A stretch of 34,714 bases of DNA from Saprospiraceae bacterium (GTDB lineage: Bacteria; Bacteroidota; Bacteroidia; Chitinophagales; Saprospiraceae), in assembly GCA_026989035.1 (NCBI GenBank), contig JALSKB010000004.1:1-34714 (forward strand), written 5' to 3'. A program made the translations under genes and the position numbers. Numbering within the stretch: position 1 is the stretch's first letter; the number at the start of each line of letters is the position of its first letter. This document shows, in pieces, positions 1-8,068 of the stretch. The notes under the pieces were generated by a model. The model saw nothing but the letters and a program-made list of their open reading frames with translations. It did not search any database and had not been told where the DNA came from.

Positions 1-118
1 GTCTTGTATCTCCTTGCACTTCAACGAAAAACTCGGGCTTGAATCAACACCATGCTCGGCCTGTGTGTTGTTTTATCAACTGCTTGAAAGGCAGTATTGT
101 AACCAGAAATCGAAACCC

Positions 119-3100
119 ATGACAGTACGCTACTTTTTTTTCCTTCTCTTTGTCGCTTTCAGCACTTCTGTTTTTGCTCAAAAGCCTAATTGCGATTCTT
201 ATGTTGAAGATAGTAAAACGCTAAGGGGCATTCGCTATGTAGAGATGAACCCGCAAATCATTGTGCTGCGGGGTAGTTACAGCTACAGCATGAAGCTGTT
301 TACCGATGATCACGGCATACAGGCGCGCTTGTATTCCAAAGGAGGGGAACGTTTAAGGCAAAACAATGAAGTCATTTTTGTAGATATTCTCGGTGTTCGT
401 CGTCGCTATCGCTTTGTAGAAGCAGAAATCAGTTCTACGGAGAGCGGGCAACCGGTACATGAAAACGTTCTGCGTTTGGATTTTTCCGCTGTAGAATGGA
501 TGGCCGGTACGAAGTTGGCCACGATTTATTTGGTCAACAAGAGCGCTAATCAAATGAAAAAATTTAGCATCAACCCCAGTCGCCAAGAGGGCTTGTTGAA
601 TATGGCTTCTTGTTTCCTCTCCATCATTGACCCGGGTACTACGGCTTCCTCCCAGGCTTCTGTGGTGACAGAGGAGACTACTCCTTCGCGGCAAAGCGTT
701 TCCCGCATTTACGACAGAGATGTCATGAGCGATGATGAATTGGAACAGCTGCGCCGCGATTTGGAAGTGCTAAAAGAAAATTTGCGACAGCAAATCGAGT
801 CGGAGAAAGCGCAGGCGGAACATCAAATAGCTGCATACCGGGAGGAGGTGCGTCGGGCCAGGGAAGAAGCGGAAGCCAGTAAAAAACGCTATGCCGATGA
901 AGTGCAGGAGGCGCGTAAAGCTTCCCAAAATAAAATTGAACAAATCGAAGAAGAAACCAGGCGCCGTGTACAGGAAGCCAAATCCAGTGCAGAAAGCGAA
1001 ATAGAGCAAATCCACGCCCGCGTTTACGAGGCCCGCGAAAAAGCGGCAGAAGAAATTAAGCGAGCCCGAGAAGATGCCGCCACCGAAGTTGCTAAGGCTC
1101 GCGAAGAGGCTTCTCAGGAGTTGGCTGAAATCAATAAGCGTTTGGAACAGGCCCGATTGGAGTATCAGGATGAGATTGACAACATGCGTCTTGCTACCCA
1201 ACAGGATATTGAGAAAATTAGAGCACAAGAGGCTGAAGCCATAGCCAAAGCTCGCCGAGAGGCCGAAACCAAGCGCGAAATTACCATAGAAGAATTACAA
1301 CTGACCAAGGAACAAGCAGCACAGGAACGTCTGCGCATTCAAGAAGAATTGGCCCGAGATATTGCTCAAATGAAGGAGCGGATTGCTTTGGAAAAGGAAA
1401 AGTTAAACAAAGAAATCGTCGCAGCACGTCAGCGGGCTGCGGAGGAAAAAGCACTGGCAGAACAAGATTTAGCCAAAAGGCTGGCAGAAATGCGCGAACA
1501 AGCAGCTCAGGAAAAAGAAAGCCTGGCTCTGGATGTGGCGCAAGCTCGTGAACGTGCCGTCAAGGAAAAGGCCGCTATCGATAAGCAAATCGTCGAAATG
1601 AAACAGGAAGGAGAGGCGCAGAAGAAAGCCATACAGGACGATTTGGCCAGAGAATTGGCAGAAATGAAAGCCCAGGCCGAGCAGGAAAAAGCTCGTATGG
1701 CAGAAGAAATAGCCCAAGCCAGGGAACGTGCTGCTTTGGAATTGAACGAAATTGCTGCGGAAGAAAACCGCATTGTCGAAGAGACACGGCAAAAAGCTGA
1801 AGAAGAAAAACGGCGCATTGCAGAGGCCGTACAGAAAGTTCGTGAACGGGCCGAACGCGAAATCCAACGGATTCAGGCAGAGAAAGAAGAGGCTATAGCC
1901 GCCGCTGAAGCGGAAAAGCAAAAAGTCTTGCAGGAGAATGCCCAAACTGTGGCTGAAGCGCGTTCAAGGGCCGAGGCGGAAGTTCGCAAGGCCAAAGAAG
2001 AAGCTGCCCGACGTGTACAGGAAGTCAATCAACAGGCTGAAGCAGCCCGCCAAGACTATGCCAATGAAATCCAACAGCAAAAAAGTGCCGCTCAACAGCG
2101 TTTGGATGAAATAGAACAGGAAAAACAAGCTGCCATTGCCCAAGCTCAACAAGAAATTCTGAATATGAAGCAGTTGACTGAGGAAGAAATGCGCTCGGCT
2201 ATGGAAGAACAGGCACAGGCCATCCTGGCTGCCCGCAAAAAAGCTGCTGAAGAAATTGCCAAAGCTCGGGAAACAGCTGTTCGCAAACAACAGGAATACG
2301 CCGATCAAGTTTCGGAAGAGAAAAAGCGAGCGGCAGAAAACATTGCAGCCATTCGCAGTGAAGAGGCACAGGCCATTCAACAGGCTCGCCAAGAAGCTGC
2401 TGAGGAAAAACAACAACTGGCTGCTCAAGTGGCCGAAGCCCGTGAAAAGGCTGCTAAACAATTGGCCGAGTTGGATGCGCAATTGGCCGAGGAGATGCGT
2501 CAAAAACGCGAGCAAGTTACGCGTGAAAAAGAGCAACTGGACATCGACTTGCTCAATGCCCGCAGCCTGGCTGCCGATAGCATTGCAGCTGCTAAACAAA
2601 GGGCTGCCCGTGAAATAGCTACAGCCCGCAAAAAAGCTGCCGAAGAAGTGGCTCTGGCTAAGGAACAATTGGAAAACCTGAGACAAGACCTGGCTAAACA
2701 AAAAGCTGCCGAAGAGCAAAAAGCTGCTGAAGAACTAAGTGCCCTGCGCCAACAAATAGAGGAAAAGAAACGCAAGTTGCAAACCGAACTGGAAAGTGTG
2801 CAGCAGGATGGTTCTATCCAAATAGAAATTGCCCGAAAACAGGCCGCTGAAGAAATTGCTGCAGCTCGTCGAGAAGCCCAGGAAAAGAAAGAGCAATATG
2901 CCCGTGAAGTTCAAGACGCTCGAGAACGAGCTAATGAAGAACTGGCCGCCATACAGCGACAAAATTCCGATGCCATCTATCAGGCTAAGCAAGAAGCAGC
3001 AGAGCAATTGAGAAAGGTGAAAGAAGATACGCAGAGGGAAATTCAGGCAGAGTTGGAACGCCTTCGTCAGCTCAAAGAAGAGGTTGCCAGACTTGAGAAG

Positions 3101-3130
3101 AAAAAGAAAGAAATGGAAGGCAACAAATAA
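119..3130 (+). CDS. Secreted giant coiled-coil protein (1003 aa)
   Basis: No family is recognised. The start at 119 is chosen because it opens a clear signal peptide (residues 1-20, ending VFA-Q). The reading frame is open back to base 14, but that extension would bury the signal. Residues 21 to about 175 look like a small beta-rich periplasmic domain with two cysteines. A Ser/Thr-rich linker follows. From about residue 203 to the end the protein is one continuous coiled coil rich in E, A, K, Q and R. Much of the coil repeats every 11 residues in phrases like AREKAAEEIKR, AREDAATEVAK and AREEASQELAE, with stretches spaced by 18 (11+7). Hendecad spacing predicts a nearly straight rod about 100 nm long. 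No membrane anchor or sorting domain is visible. A structural role in the periplasm or envelope is inference only. A strong hairpin and the thioredoxin-like gene follow downstream. Confidence 0.85.
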   Translation: MTVRYFFFLLFVAFSTSVFAQKPNCDSYVEDSKTLRGIRYVEMNPQIIVLRGSYSYSMKLFTDDHGIQARLYSKGGERLRQNNEVIFVDILGVRRRYRFVEAEISSTESGQPVHENVLRLDFSAVEWMAGTKLATIYLVNKSANQMKKFSINPSRQEGLLNMASCFLSIIDPGTTASSQASVVTEETTPSRQSVSRIYDRDVMSDDELEQLRRDLEVLKENLRQQIESEKAQAEHQIAAYREEVRRAREEAEASKKRYADEVQEARKASQNKIEQIEEETRRRVQEAKSSAESEIEQIHARVYEAREKAAEEIKRAREDAATEVAKAREEASQELAEINKRLEQARLEYQDEIDNMRLATQQDIEKIRAQEAEAIAKARREAETKREITIEELQLTKEQAAQERLRIQEELARDIAQMKERIALEKEKLNKEIVAARQRAAEEKALAEQDLAKRLAEMREQAAQEKESLALDVAQARERAVKEKAAIDKQIVEMKQEGEAQKKAIQDDLARELAEMKAQAEQEKARMAEEIAQARERAALELNEIAAEENRIVEETRQKAEEEKRRIAEAVQKVRERAEREIQRIQAEKEEAIAAAEAEKQKVLQENAQTVAEARSRAEAEVRKAKEEAARRVQEVNQQAEAARQDYANEIQQQKSAAQQRLDEIEQEKQAAIAQAQQEILNMKQLTEEEMRSAMEEQAQAILAARKKAAEEIAKARETAVRKQQEYADQVSEEKKRAAENIAAIRSEEAQAIQQARQEAAEEKQQLAAQVAEAREKAAKQLAELDAQLAEEMRQKREQVTREKEQLDIDLLNARSLAADSIAAAKQRAAREIATARKKAAEEVALAKEQLENLRQDLAKQKAAEEQKAAEELSALRQQIEEKKRKLQTELESVQQDGSIQIEIARKQAAEEIAAARREAQEKKEQYAREVQDARERANEELAAIQRQNSDAIYQAKQEAAEQLRKVKEDTQREIQAELERLRQLKEEVARLEKKKKEMEGNK

Positions 3131-3141
3131 GCTCCTTTTGC

Positions 3142-3179
3142 GGTTTAGATGAACGGGCTTTGTCCCGTTCATCTAAACC
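3142..3179. terminator. Perfect 16-bp hairpin between the first two genes
   Basis: Bases 3142-3157 (GGTTTAGATGAACGGG) are exactly complementary to 3164-3179, with a 6-base loop. No T-run follows on either side, so this may be a factor-independent terminator lacking a tail, an mRNA-stabilising stem, or a repeat. It lies 12 bases after the upstream stop codon. The ATG inside the hairpin at 3149 is not taken as a start. Confidence 0.5.
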
Positions 3180-3214
3180 CGATCCATACCGTGAAAACAA
3201 ACATTTCTGGGATT

Positions 3215-4660
3215 ATGAAACGCATCTGGTTAGCAGCAGCCTTGCTGCTTTCTTTTTGGGTAAGTGCTCAAGCCCAAAACGAAGGCTATCGCATTGAAGT
3301 ACAGGCAGAAGGCTTTACCGGCGATACGGTCTTTTTGGGCTACTACCTTTTGGATAAGGAATATTTGGTGGATACCGCCATTGCTCAACAAGGGCGAGTG
3401 GTCTTCCAAGGCAAAGAAAAATTGCCCCCCGGTATGTATCTGGTAGTCTTCCCTCCGCAATTCCAGTTCTTTCAAATCTTGATGCCCGAGGAAGACCAGC
3501 ACTTTTCCGTGCAGACGACTTTCGGAGAAAATATGGCCTATGAGCTGCATTTCAAAGGCTCTCAAGACAATGAACGCTTTATGGAGTACGTGCTTTTTTT
3601 GCAGGCCCAACGCGAACCGGCCGAAAAACTCCGACGAGCTATTCAGGAGGAAGAAAAAGACGGAAAGCGAAAGAAGCTGGAAGCTGAACTGGAAGCCCTT
3701 AACCAAAAAGTACGAGCTTACCAGACAGCGTTCATCAAGAAGTATCCCCATACTTTGGCTGCTGCTTTTGTCAAAGCCAATTTGCCCGTACAAGCTCCGG
3801 ATTTTGACGACATCAAGGATGAACAAGAGCGCCAGGTGGCTCGCTGGCAATACACCAAAAAACACTATTTCGACAACCTTGAGCTGGCTAATCCCGCCAT
3901 GTTGCGCACGCCTTTTTTGTATCAACACGCGCGCTATTACATCGATAAACTCACCGTCCAACATCCGGATTCCATTTCTGCCTCTTTAGATGTTATTCTA
4001 CAGGGCGTAAAACCCGCTCCGGAAACCTTTAAGTACTATCTGGTACACTTCCTCAATGAGTATGCTGCTTCCAAAATCGTAGGTTTTGATGCCATTTACG
4101 TCCATTTGGTGGATAACTACTACGCTAAGGGCTTGGCAACCTGGACCGAGGAAGAACAATTGAAGAAGATCATCGACAATGCCAATACCCTGCGTCCTTT
4201 GCTCATAGGGAAAATCGCTCCCGACATCCGCATGGAAACGCGAGATGGCCGTAGTCTTTCTCTGCACGAAATCCATGCACCCTATACCGTGCTTTTTATC
4301 TGGGACCCTGAATGTGGCCATTGCAAAAAGAGCATGCCGGGCATGATTGACTTCTACAAAAAGTTTAAAGATCGGGGAGTAGAGGTTTTTGCCGTTTGCA
4401 CCAAGTTTTACAACGAACTCGAAAAGTGCTGGGATTTTATCGATGAACACGAGGACATGGAGCTTTGGGTGAACGTGGTGGACCCCTACCATCGCTCTCA
4501 CTACAAAACCATCTACGATGTTCGTTCTACACCGCAGATTTACATTTTAGACAAGGACAAAAAAATTCTTTCCAAGCGTATAGGGACAGAGCAATTGCCG
4601 GAAGTCATGGAACAAATCATGGCACAAGGGGCTGATACAAGTAAAGGCGATCAGCAGTGA
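3215..4660 (+). CDS. Secreted thioredoxin-fold (TlpA-like) oxidoreductase
   Basis: The 481-residue protein has a signal peptide (residues 1-20, SAQA-Q). The N-terminal part, roughly 22-130, resembles the DUF4369 domain that commonly precedes Bacteroidota TlpA-like proteins. A charged helical middle section resembles DUF5106. The C-terminal domain, from about 340 to 475, has the thioredoxin/AhpC-TSA fold. Its active site reads WDPECGHCKKSMP with cysteines at 367 and 370. Two further cysteines lie downstream (VFAVCTK and EKCWDF). The CGHC dipeptide is the one found in protein disulfide isomerases, which suggests thiol-disulfide exchange in the periplasm. The start at 3215 is preferred over 3149 because it begins the signal peptide and lies outside the hairpin. 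Substrate and partner are unknown. Confidence 0.88.
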   Translation: MKRIWLAAALLLSFWVSAQAQNEGYRIEVQAEGFTGDTVFLGYYLLDKEYLVDTAIAQQGRVVFQGKEKLPPGMYLVVFPPQFQFFQILMPEEDQHFSVQTTFGENMAYELHFKGSQDNERFMEYVLFLQAQREPAEKLRRAIQEEEKDGKRKKLEAELEALNQKVRAYQTAFIKKYPHTLAAAFVKANLPVQAPDFDDIKDEQERQVARWQYTKKHYFDNLELANPAMLRTPFLYQHARYYIDKLTVQHPDSISASLDVILQGVKPAPETFKYYLVHFLNEYAASKIVGFDAIYVHLVDNYYAKGLATWTEEEQLKKIIDNANTLRPLLIGKIAPDIRMETRDGRSLSLHEIHAPYTVLFIWDPECGHCKKSMPGMIDFYKKFKDRGVEVFAVCTKFYNELEKCWDFIDEHEDMELWVNVVDPYHRSHYKTIYDVRSTPQIYILDKDKKILSKRIGTEQLPEVMEQIMAQGADTSKGDQQ

Positions 4661-4685
4661 GGTCTATTTGTCGCTTTGCTTTAGG

Positions 4686-4782
4686 GACATTTGAAACGAG
4701 AAGCTTTGGGATGTGCCTCGGTATCCCAAAGCTTTCGATGGCTTGCAAGCTGAGAACATCCCGCATCTTTCGGTTTGGACAT
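4686..4782. repeat. Diverged member of the structured intergenic repeat
   Basis: A perfect 12-bp stem (AAGCTTTGGGAT at 4701-4712 with 4723-4734) has a 10-base loop. It is followed by a segment beginning CTTTCGATGG that matches the 21129 copy at about 23 of 31 positions up to ATCCC, then a CTTTCGGTTTGG end. The order of parts matches the two 104-base copies, but the stem bases differ (CTTTGGGAT here, GTTTGGGAGGC there) while pairing is kept. The outer ends here read ACATTTGA rather than TATAC/GTATA. Confidence 0.55.
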
Positions 4783-4796
4783 TTGAGGTGGATCTG

Positions 4797-4810
4797 ATTT
4801 GGTGAAAGCC
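4797..4810. repeat. Iterated palindrome, mutated intergenic copy
   Basis: ATTTGGTGAAAGCC, one mismatch from ATTTGSCGAAAGSC, next to AAAT. It is the only copy outside genes. Confidence 0.45.
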
Positions 4811-4973
4811 CAAATAGCAGACAGTTGACATGACTGTCATGCTTGCGAACTCGAACTTCTCTTGTTGCCCATCTGCCATGACTGCAGAGGCCAATGAAGA
4901 TGCCCATGGCGGATTTTTAAGGAAGAACTCTCCTGTTCTTTTAAAACCCCATGCTCGATGCTTGGAGCTTTTT

Positions 4974-6140
4974 TTAATTGCTTCGCTTTTTAAACATGGC
5001 CATGGCAAACAGGCCGTAGAGCAGATCCAAAGACAGCATAAGCCGAAAATGAGGCCATAGCTCTGCCCAACTACTACCTTTGAGCATGTTGAGCCGGACG
5101 ATGCTGACCAATTGAGCGATGGGGTTGATGTAGGTAAGTTTTTGTGCCCACGGTGGCATGCTTTCTATGGGTGTAAACAGCCCGCTCATCAATACAAAGA
5201 TGATCATAAAAAACCAAGCGATGAACATGGCTTGTTGTTGAGTCTCCGACATGTTGGAAATGAGCAAACCCAAACTCAACAGAGCCACAATAGTTAAAGC
5301 GGAAAAAACGTACAGGACCACCAGAGGCCCCTCCATGGGCGTGTGGAAGAGGACTTTGGCAATGAACAGCCCCAGGCTGAGCTCCGCTAAGCCGATGAGC
5401 AGCAGCGGAAGCAATTTCCCCAAAATGAAGACAGGTGTTTTTACGGGAGAAACCTCAATTTGTTCAATGGTGCCGATTTCGCGTTCCCGTACTACATTCA
5501 TGGCTCCTAGCAAGAGGGTGAGCATCGAAACCAAAAGAGCCAGAATACCCGGAACCATAAAAGTTTTGTAAGTCAGCTCGGGATTGAACCAATGGCTGTA
5601 GCGGATTTCAACTTGCGGCATAGCTAGCCGAATTGCTTCTTTTTTAGAAGGTATGATGCCGTCTTCTCGCAGCTCTTTTTGAAAATCCGCGATGATCGAG
5701 CCGGCATAGGTGGTGGCTACACCGGCCTTCATGCTGTTGATGGCATTGACCAGCAGCTGTATTTCCGTGGAACCACCCATGCGCAAGTTTTGTTCAAAGT
5801 CTTCGGGTATGATCATCACCAAATCGACTTGATCGGCATCTAAGGCCTGATCGATTTCTCGTTGGTTTTTTAGGCTGGCGGCTCGGGCTAGTTTAGATCC
5901 GGGTTTGTCAGAGGGGATGACAAAGTAACCGGTGCTGGTCATTTTGTTGATGAGTCGTTGAGACAGCAGACCGTGGCTTAGATCTCTCACTCCTAACTGC
6001 AAATTTTTTACCTCATTGGTCGCTACATGGGATAAAATGAGTAGCTGGATGATGGGCATGACGAAAAGCAGGGGCAACATGGCTTTGTTGCGGAATATCT
6101 GTAGCAGTTCTTTATGGACAAAGAAGAGGATGCTTCTCAT
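4974..6140 (-). CDS. ABC-2 permease, YbhR-like
   Basis: The 388-residue inner-membrane permease belongs to the ABC-2 type. One transmembrane helix lies near residues 20-40. A large extracytoplasmic domain follows to about 190, and a cluster of about five helices fills the C-terminal half. The cytosolic stretch NVVREREIGTIEQIEVSP, between the second and third helices, is typical of the YbhS/YbhR family. It is the last gene of the efflux operon. Its ATG overlaps the stop codon of the preceding permease by one base (TAATG), so the two are probably translationally coupled. With its neighbour it would form the membrane channel of a heterodimeric exporter. Substrate is unknown. Family known from E. 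coli ybhGFSR; assignment from length, topology and operon order. Confidence 0.88.
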   Translation of the reverse strand: MRSILFFVHKELLQIFRNKAMLPLLFVMPIIQLLILSHVATNEVKNLQLGVRDLSHGLLSQRLINKMTSTGYFVIPSDKPGSKLARAASLKNQREIDQALDADQVDLVMIIPEDFEQNLRMGGSTEIQLLVNAINSMKAGVATTYAGSIIADFQKELREDGIIPSKKEAIRLAMPQVEIRYSHWFNPELTYKTFMVPGILALLVSMLTLLLGAMNVVREREIGTIEQIEVSPVKTPVFILGKLLPLLLIGLAELSLGLFIAKVLFHTPMEGPLVVLYVFSALTIVALLSLGLLISNMSETQQQAMFIAWFFMIIFVLMSGLFTPIESMPPWAQKLTYINPIAQLVSIVRLNMLKGSSWAELWPHFRLMLSLDLLYGLFAMAMFKKRSN

Positions 6141-7255
6141 TAGAGGTGTATTTTAAAGTTCTTCCAACTGATGGCCAAAAAGGCAAAAGTCATTACAGCA
6201 AGTATGGTAACCGGCTTGATCAGTAATTTCAAACCTATGCCTTTGAGCATGATGCCCTTGATGATGATGATAAACCATTTGGCCGGAGTAATGTTGGAGA
6301 TGGTCTGCAATGGTGCAGGCATGCTTTCTATGGGAAAAATGTAGCCTGACAAAAGCACCGTGGGGAGCATGAGACCCAGGAGGGAAGCAAACAGGGCTGT
6401 TTGTTGACTATTGACTTTGGTGGAAATGAAAATTCCCAGCGAAAGGGCGGTCATGATAAAGAGCACTAAACTCAAGATGAGAAAAAGCCAGCTTCCGTGC
6501 ATAGGCATATCGAAAATCGCAATCCCCATCCCTATGATGATTAAGCCGTTTAATAAGGACAGCAAAATGTAGGGCAACACTTTTCCCACGATGATCAGCA
6601 AAGGAGGTAGGGGAGAAATCAATAAGAGCTCTATGGTGCGCTTTTCCTTTTCTTTGGCTATGGACAGAGAGGTGAGCATGGCTGAAATCAACATGAGCAC
6701 AACGGTGATAACTCCGGGGACGAACATGAAGGTGCTTTTCAACTCGGGATTATACACCATGGTTTGCTCAATACTTATGTTAGGAGGCGGCAGTGGGCCG
6801 AACCGCTTTTCAGATAAATCTCGCTGGTAAGTCAAGAGGATGCTATTGAGATAGTAGAGCAAAGTCGTTGCCGTGTTGGGCTCTGTGCCATCGGAAATCA
6901 ACTGTAGTTGGGTTGGCACTCCCTTTTCCAACATTTCTCCAAAGGAGGGCGGAATGACCAGAGCTACTTTGATTTCGCCTTGGCGAAACAGCTGCTCCAT
7001 CTCTTCTTTTTGTTGGACTGTTGCTTTTTGAAGGAAATAGCCGGATGCTGTCATGCGTTCAACGAGCATTTGGCTGTGTTGGTCTCTGGCCTGATCCCAA
7101 ACCGCAAATCCCGCTTCTTGAAAATCTGTGCGTACGGCATAGCCGAAAATCAGCATCAGGGCAATGGGCATGCCCAGCATAATGATTAGGGTGCGTTTGT
7201 CGCGTAGGATATGCCTGAATTCTTTAACGACGAATGCCAAAAAGGTCTTCCACAT
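6140..7255 (-). CDS. ABC-2 permease, YbhS-like
   Basis: This 371-residue ABC-2 permease has the same layout as the next gene: an N-terminal helix, an extracytoplasmic loop domain of about 130 residues, then five or six helices. It carries SIAKEKEKRTIELLLISPL, the conserved cytosolic motif of the family. The two permeases are clearly paralogous but not near-identical, consistent with an obligate heterodimer. It sits 39 bases after the ATPase gene. It closes by sharing one base with the start of the next permease. Its probable role is the membrane-spanning half of a drug or lipophile exporter energised by the two ATPases upstream. Confidence 0.88.
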   Translation of the reverse strand: MWKTFLAFVVKEFRHILRDKRTLIIMLGMPIALMLIFGYAVRTDFQEAGFAVWDQARDQHSQMLVERMTASGYFLQKATVQQKEEMEQLFRQGEIKVALVIPPSFGEMLEKGVPTQLQLISDGTEPNTATTLLYYLNSILLTYQRDLSEKRFGPLPPPNISIEQTMVYNPELKSTFMFVPGVITVVLMLISAMLTSLSIAKEKEKRTIELLLISPLPPLLIIVGKVLPYILLSLLNGLIIIGMGIAIFDMPMHGSWLFLILSLVLFIMTALSLGIFISTKVNSQQTALFASLLGLMLPTVLLSGYIFPIESMPAPLQTISNITPAKWFIIIIKGIMLKGIGLKLLIKPVTILAVMTFAFLAISWKNFKIHL

Positions 7256-7294
7256 GGTTTATTTAATCTAGTACTGTCTTACTTAGCAATAAGC

Positions 7295-8053
7295 TCAGTT
7301 TGTGCGAGCTGCATTTTGTCGGACCAGGTCTTTTTGGGAGAGTTTCAAAAAGAGTTGGTCCATGTTTTCCGTTTGGAATTCTTTCCTTAGCTCTGACGGT
7401 TTACCCAGGGCTTCAATGCGCCCGGCTACCATGATGCTAAGGCGATGGCAATATTCAGCTTCATCCATGTAGTGGGTAGTGATGAAGATGGTGGTTCCTT
7501 CCGAAGCTTCCTGGTGAATGTATTCCCAGAAAGCTCGGCGGGTAAGGGGATCTACGCCACTGGTGGGTTCATCGAGAAAAACGATTTTGGGTTTGTGCAA
7601 CAGGGCCAGGGAAAAAGCCAGTCGTTGTTTCCAACCCAGCGGCAAATCACCTACGCGTTTTTTTGCAATTTTTTCCATGCCAAGCTTGCCAATGAGCTCT
7701 TTGCTTTGTCTGCGGATTTCCTTGTAAGATAAGCCGTAAATACCTCCAAAGAACTGGATGTTTTCGGTGGGTGTGAGATCTTGGTACAGGGAAAACTTCT
7801 GACTCATGTAACCAATGCTTCTTTTGATTTGCTCGGGTTGGGTGTAGACATCAAATCCGGCAACCCGAGCTTGGCCCGAGCTGGGAAGTAAAAGTCCTGT
7901 CAACATGCGCATGGCGGTAGTTTTTCCGGCTCCGTTGGCTCCGAGGAAGCCAAAGACTTCGCTTTGCTTCACTTCAAAGGAGATGCGGTTGACGGCGGTA
8001 AAGGAGCCGAACTTTTTCGTCAGTTCTCTGGTTTCTATGCTGTTGGTAAACAT
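7295..8053 (-). CDS. ABC ATPase matching the C-terminal half of YbhF
   Basis: The 252-residue nucleotide-binding subunit has Walker A GANGAGKTT at 38-46 and Walker B IVFLDEP at 157-163. The switch histidine appears in FITTHYMDEAEYCHR. The ABC signature is degenerate: LPLGWKQ (137-143) replaces LSGGxxQ. The same substitution is, to my knowledge, characteristic of the second ATPase domain of the fused YbhF protein, so this gene corresponds to that half and the preceding gene to the first. The gap to the preceding ATPase is 15 bases. An asymmetric ATPase pair with one consensus signature is expected. Confidence 0.9.
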   Translation of the reverse strand: MFTNSIETRELTKKFGSFTAVNRISFEVKQSEVFGFLGANGAGKTTAMRMLTGLLLPSSGQARVAGFDVYTQPEQIKRSIGYMSQKFSLYQDLTPTENIQFFGGIYGLSYKEIRRQSKELIGKLGMEKIAKKRVGDLPLGWKQRLAFSLALLHKPKIVFLDEPTSGVDPLTRRAFWEYIHQEASEGTTIFITTHYMDEAEYCHRLSIMVAGRIEALGKPSELRKEFQTENMDQLFLKLSQKDLVRQNAARTN

Positions 8054-8068
8054 GGCCTGTTTTTGTTT

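Larger units (their letters stand above)
4661..4973. other. Noncoding gap between convergent genes
   Basis: No convincing gene is present. The gap holds a diverged structured repeat (about 4686-4782), a one-mismatch copy of the iterated palindrome (4797-4810), and an imperfect hairpin of TTTTAAGGAAGAAC (4915-4928) with GTTCTTTTAAAA (4935-4946). A short GCTC/GAGC stem followed by seven T (4953-4975) is also seen. The last two are candidate terminators for the genes converging here. Confidence 0.6.

Noticed and set aside
1-118. Promoter for the coiled-coil gene
   Set aside because: No TAnnTTTG box is present. TATTGTAA is the nearest match and is too weak to report.
770-3172. Several long minus-strand frames opposite the coiled-coil gene
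   Set aside because: They are F/L/S-rich mirror frames of an E/K/A/Q-rich coil and carry no motif.
4664-5060. Short frames in the gap after the thioredoxin gene
   Set aside because: They run through the structured repeat and into the permease gene and resemble no known protein.
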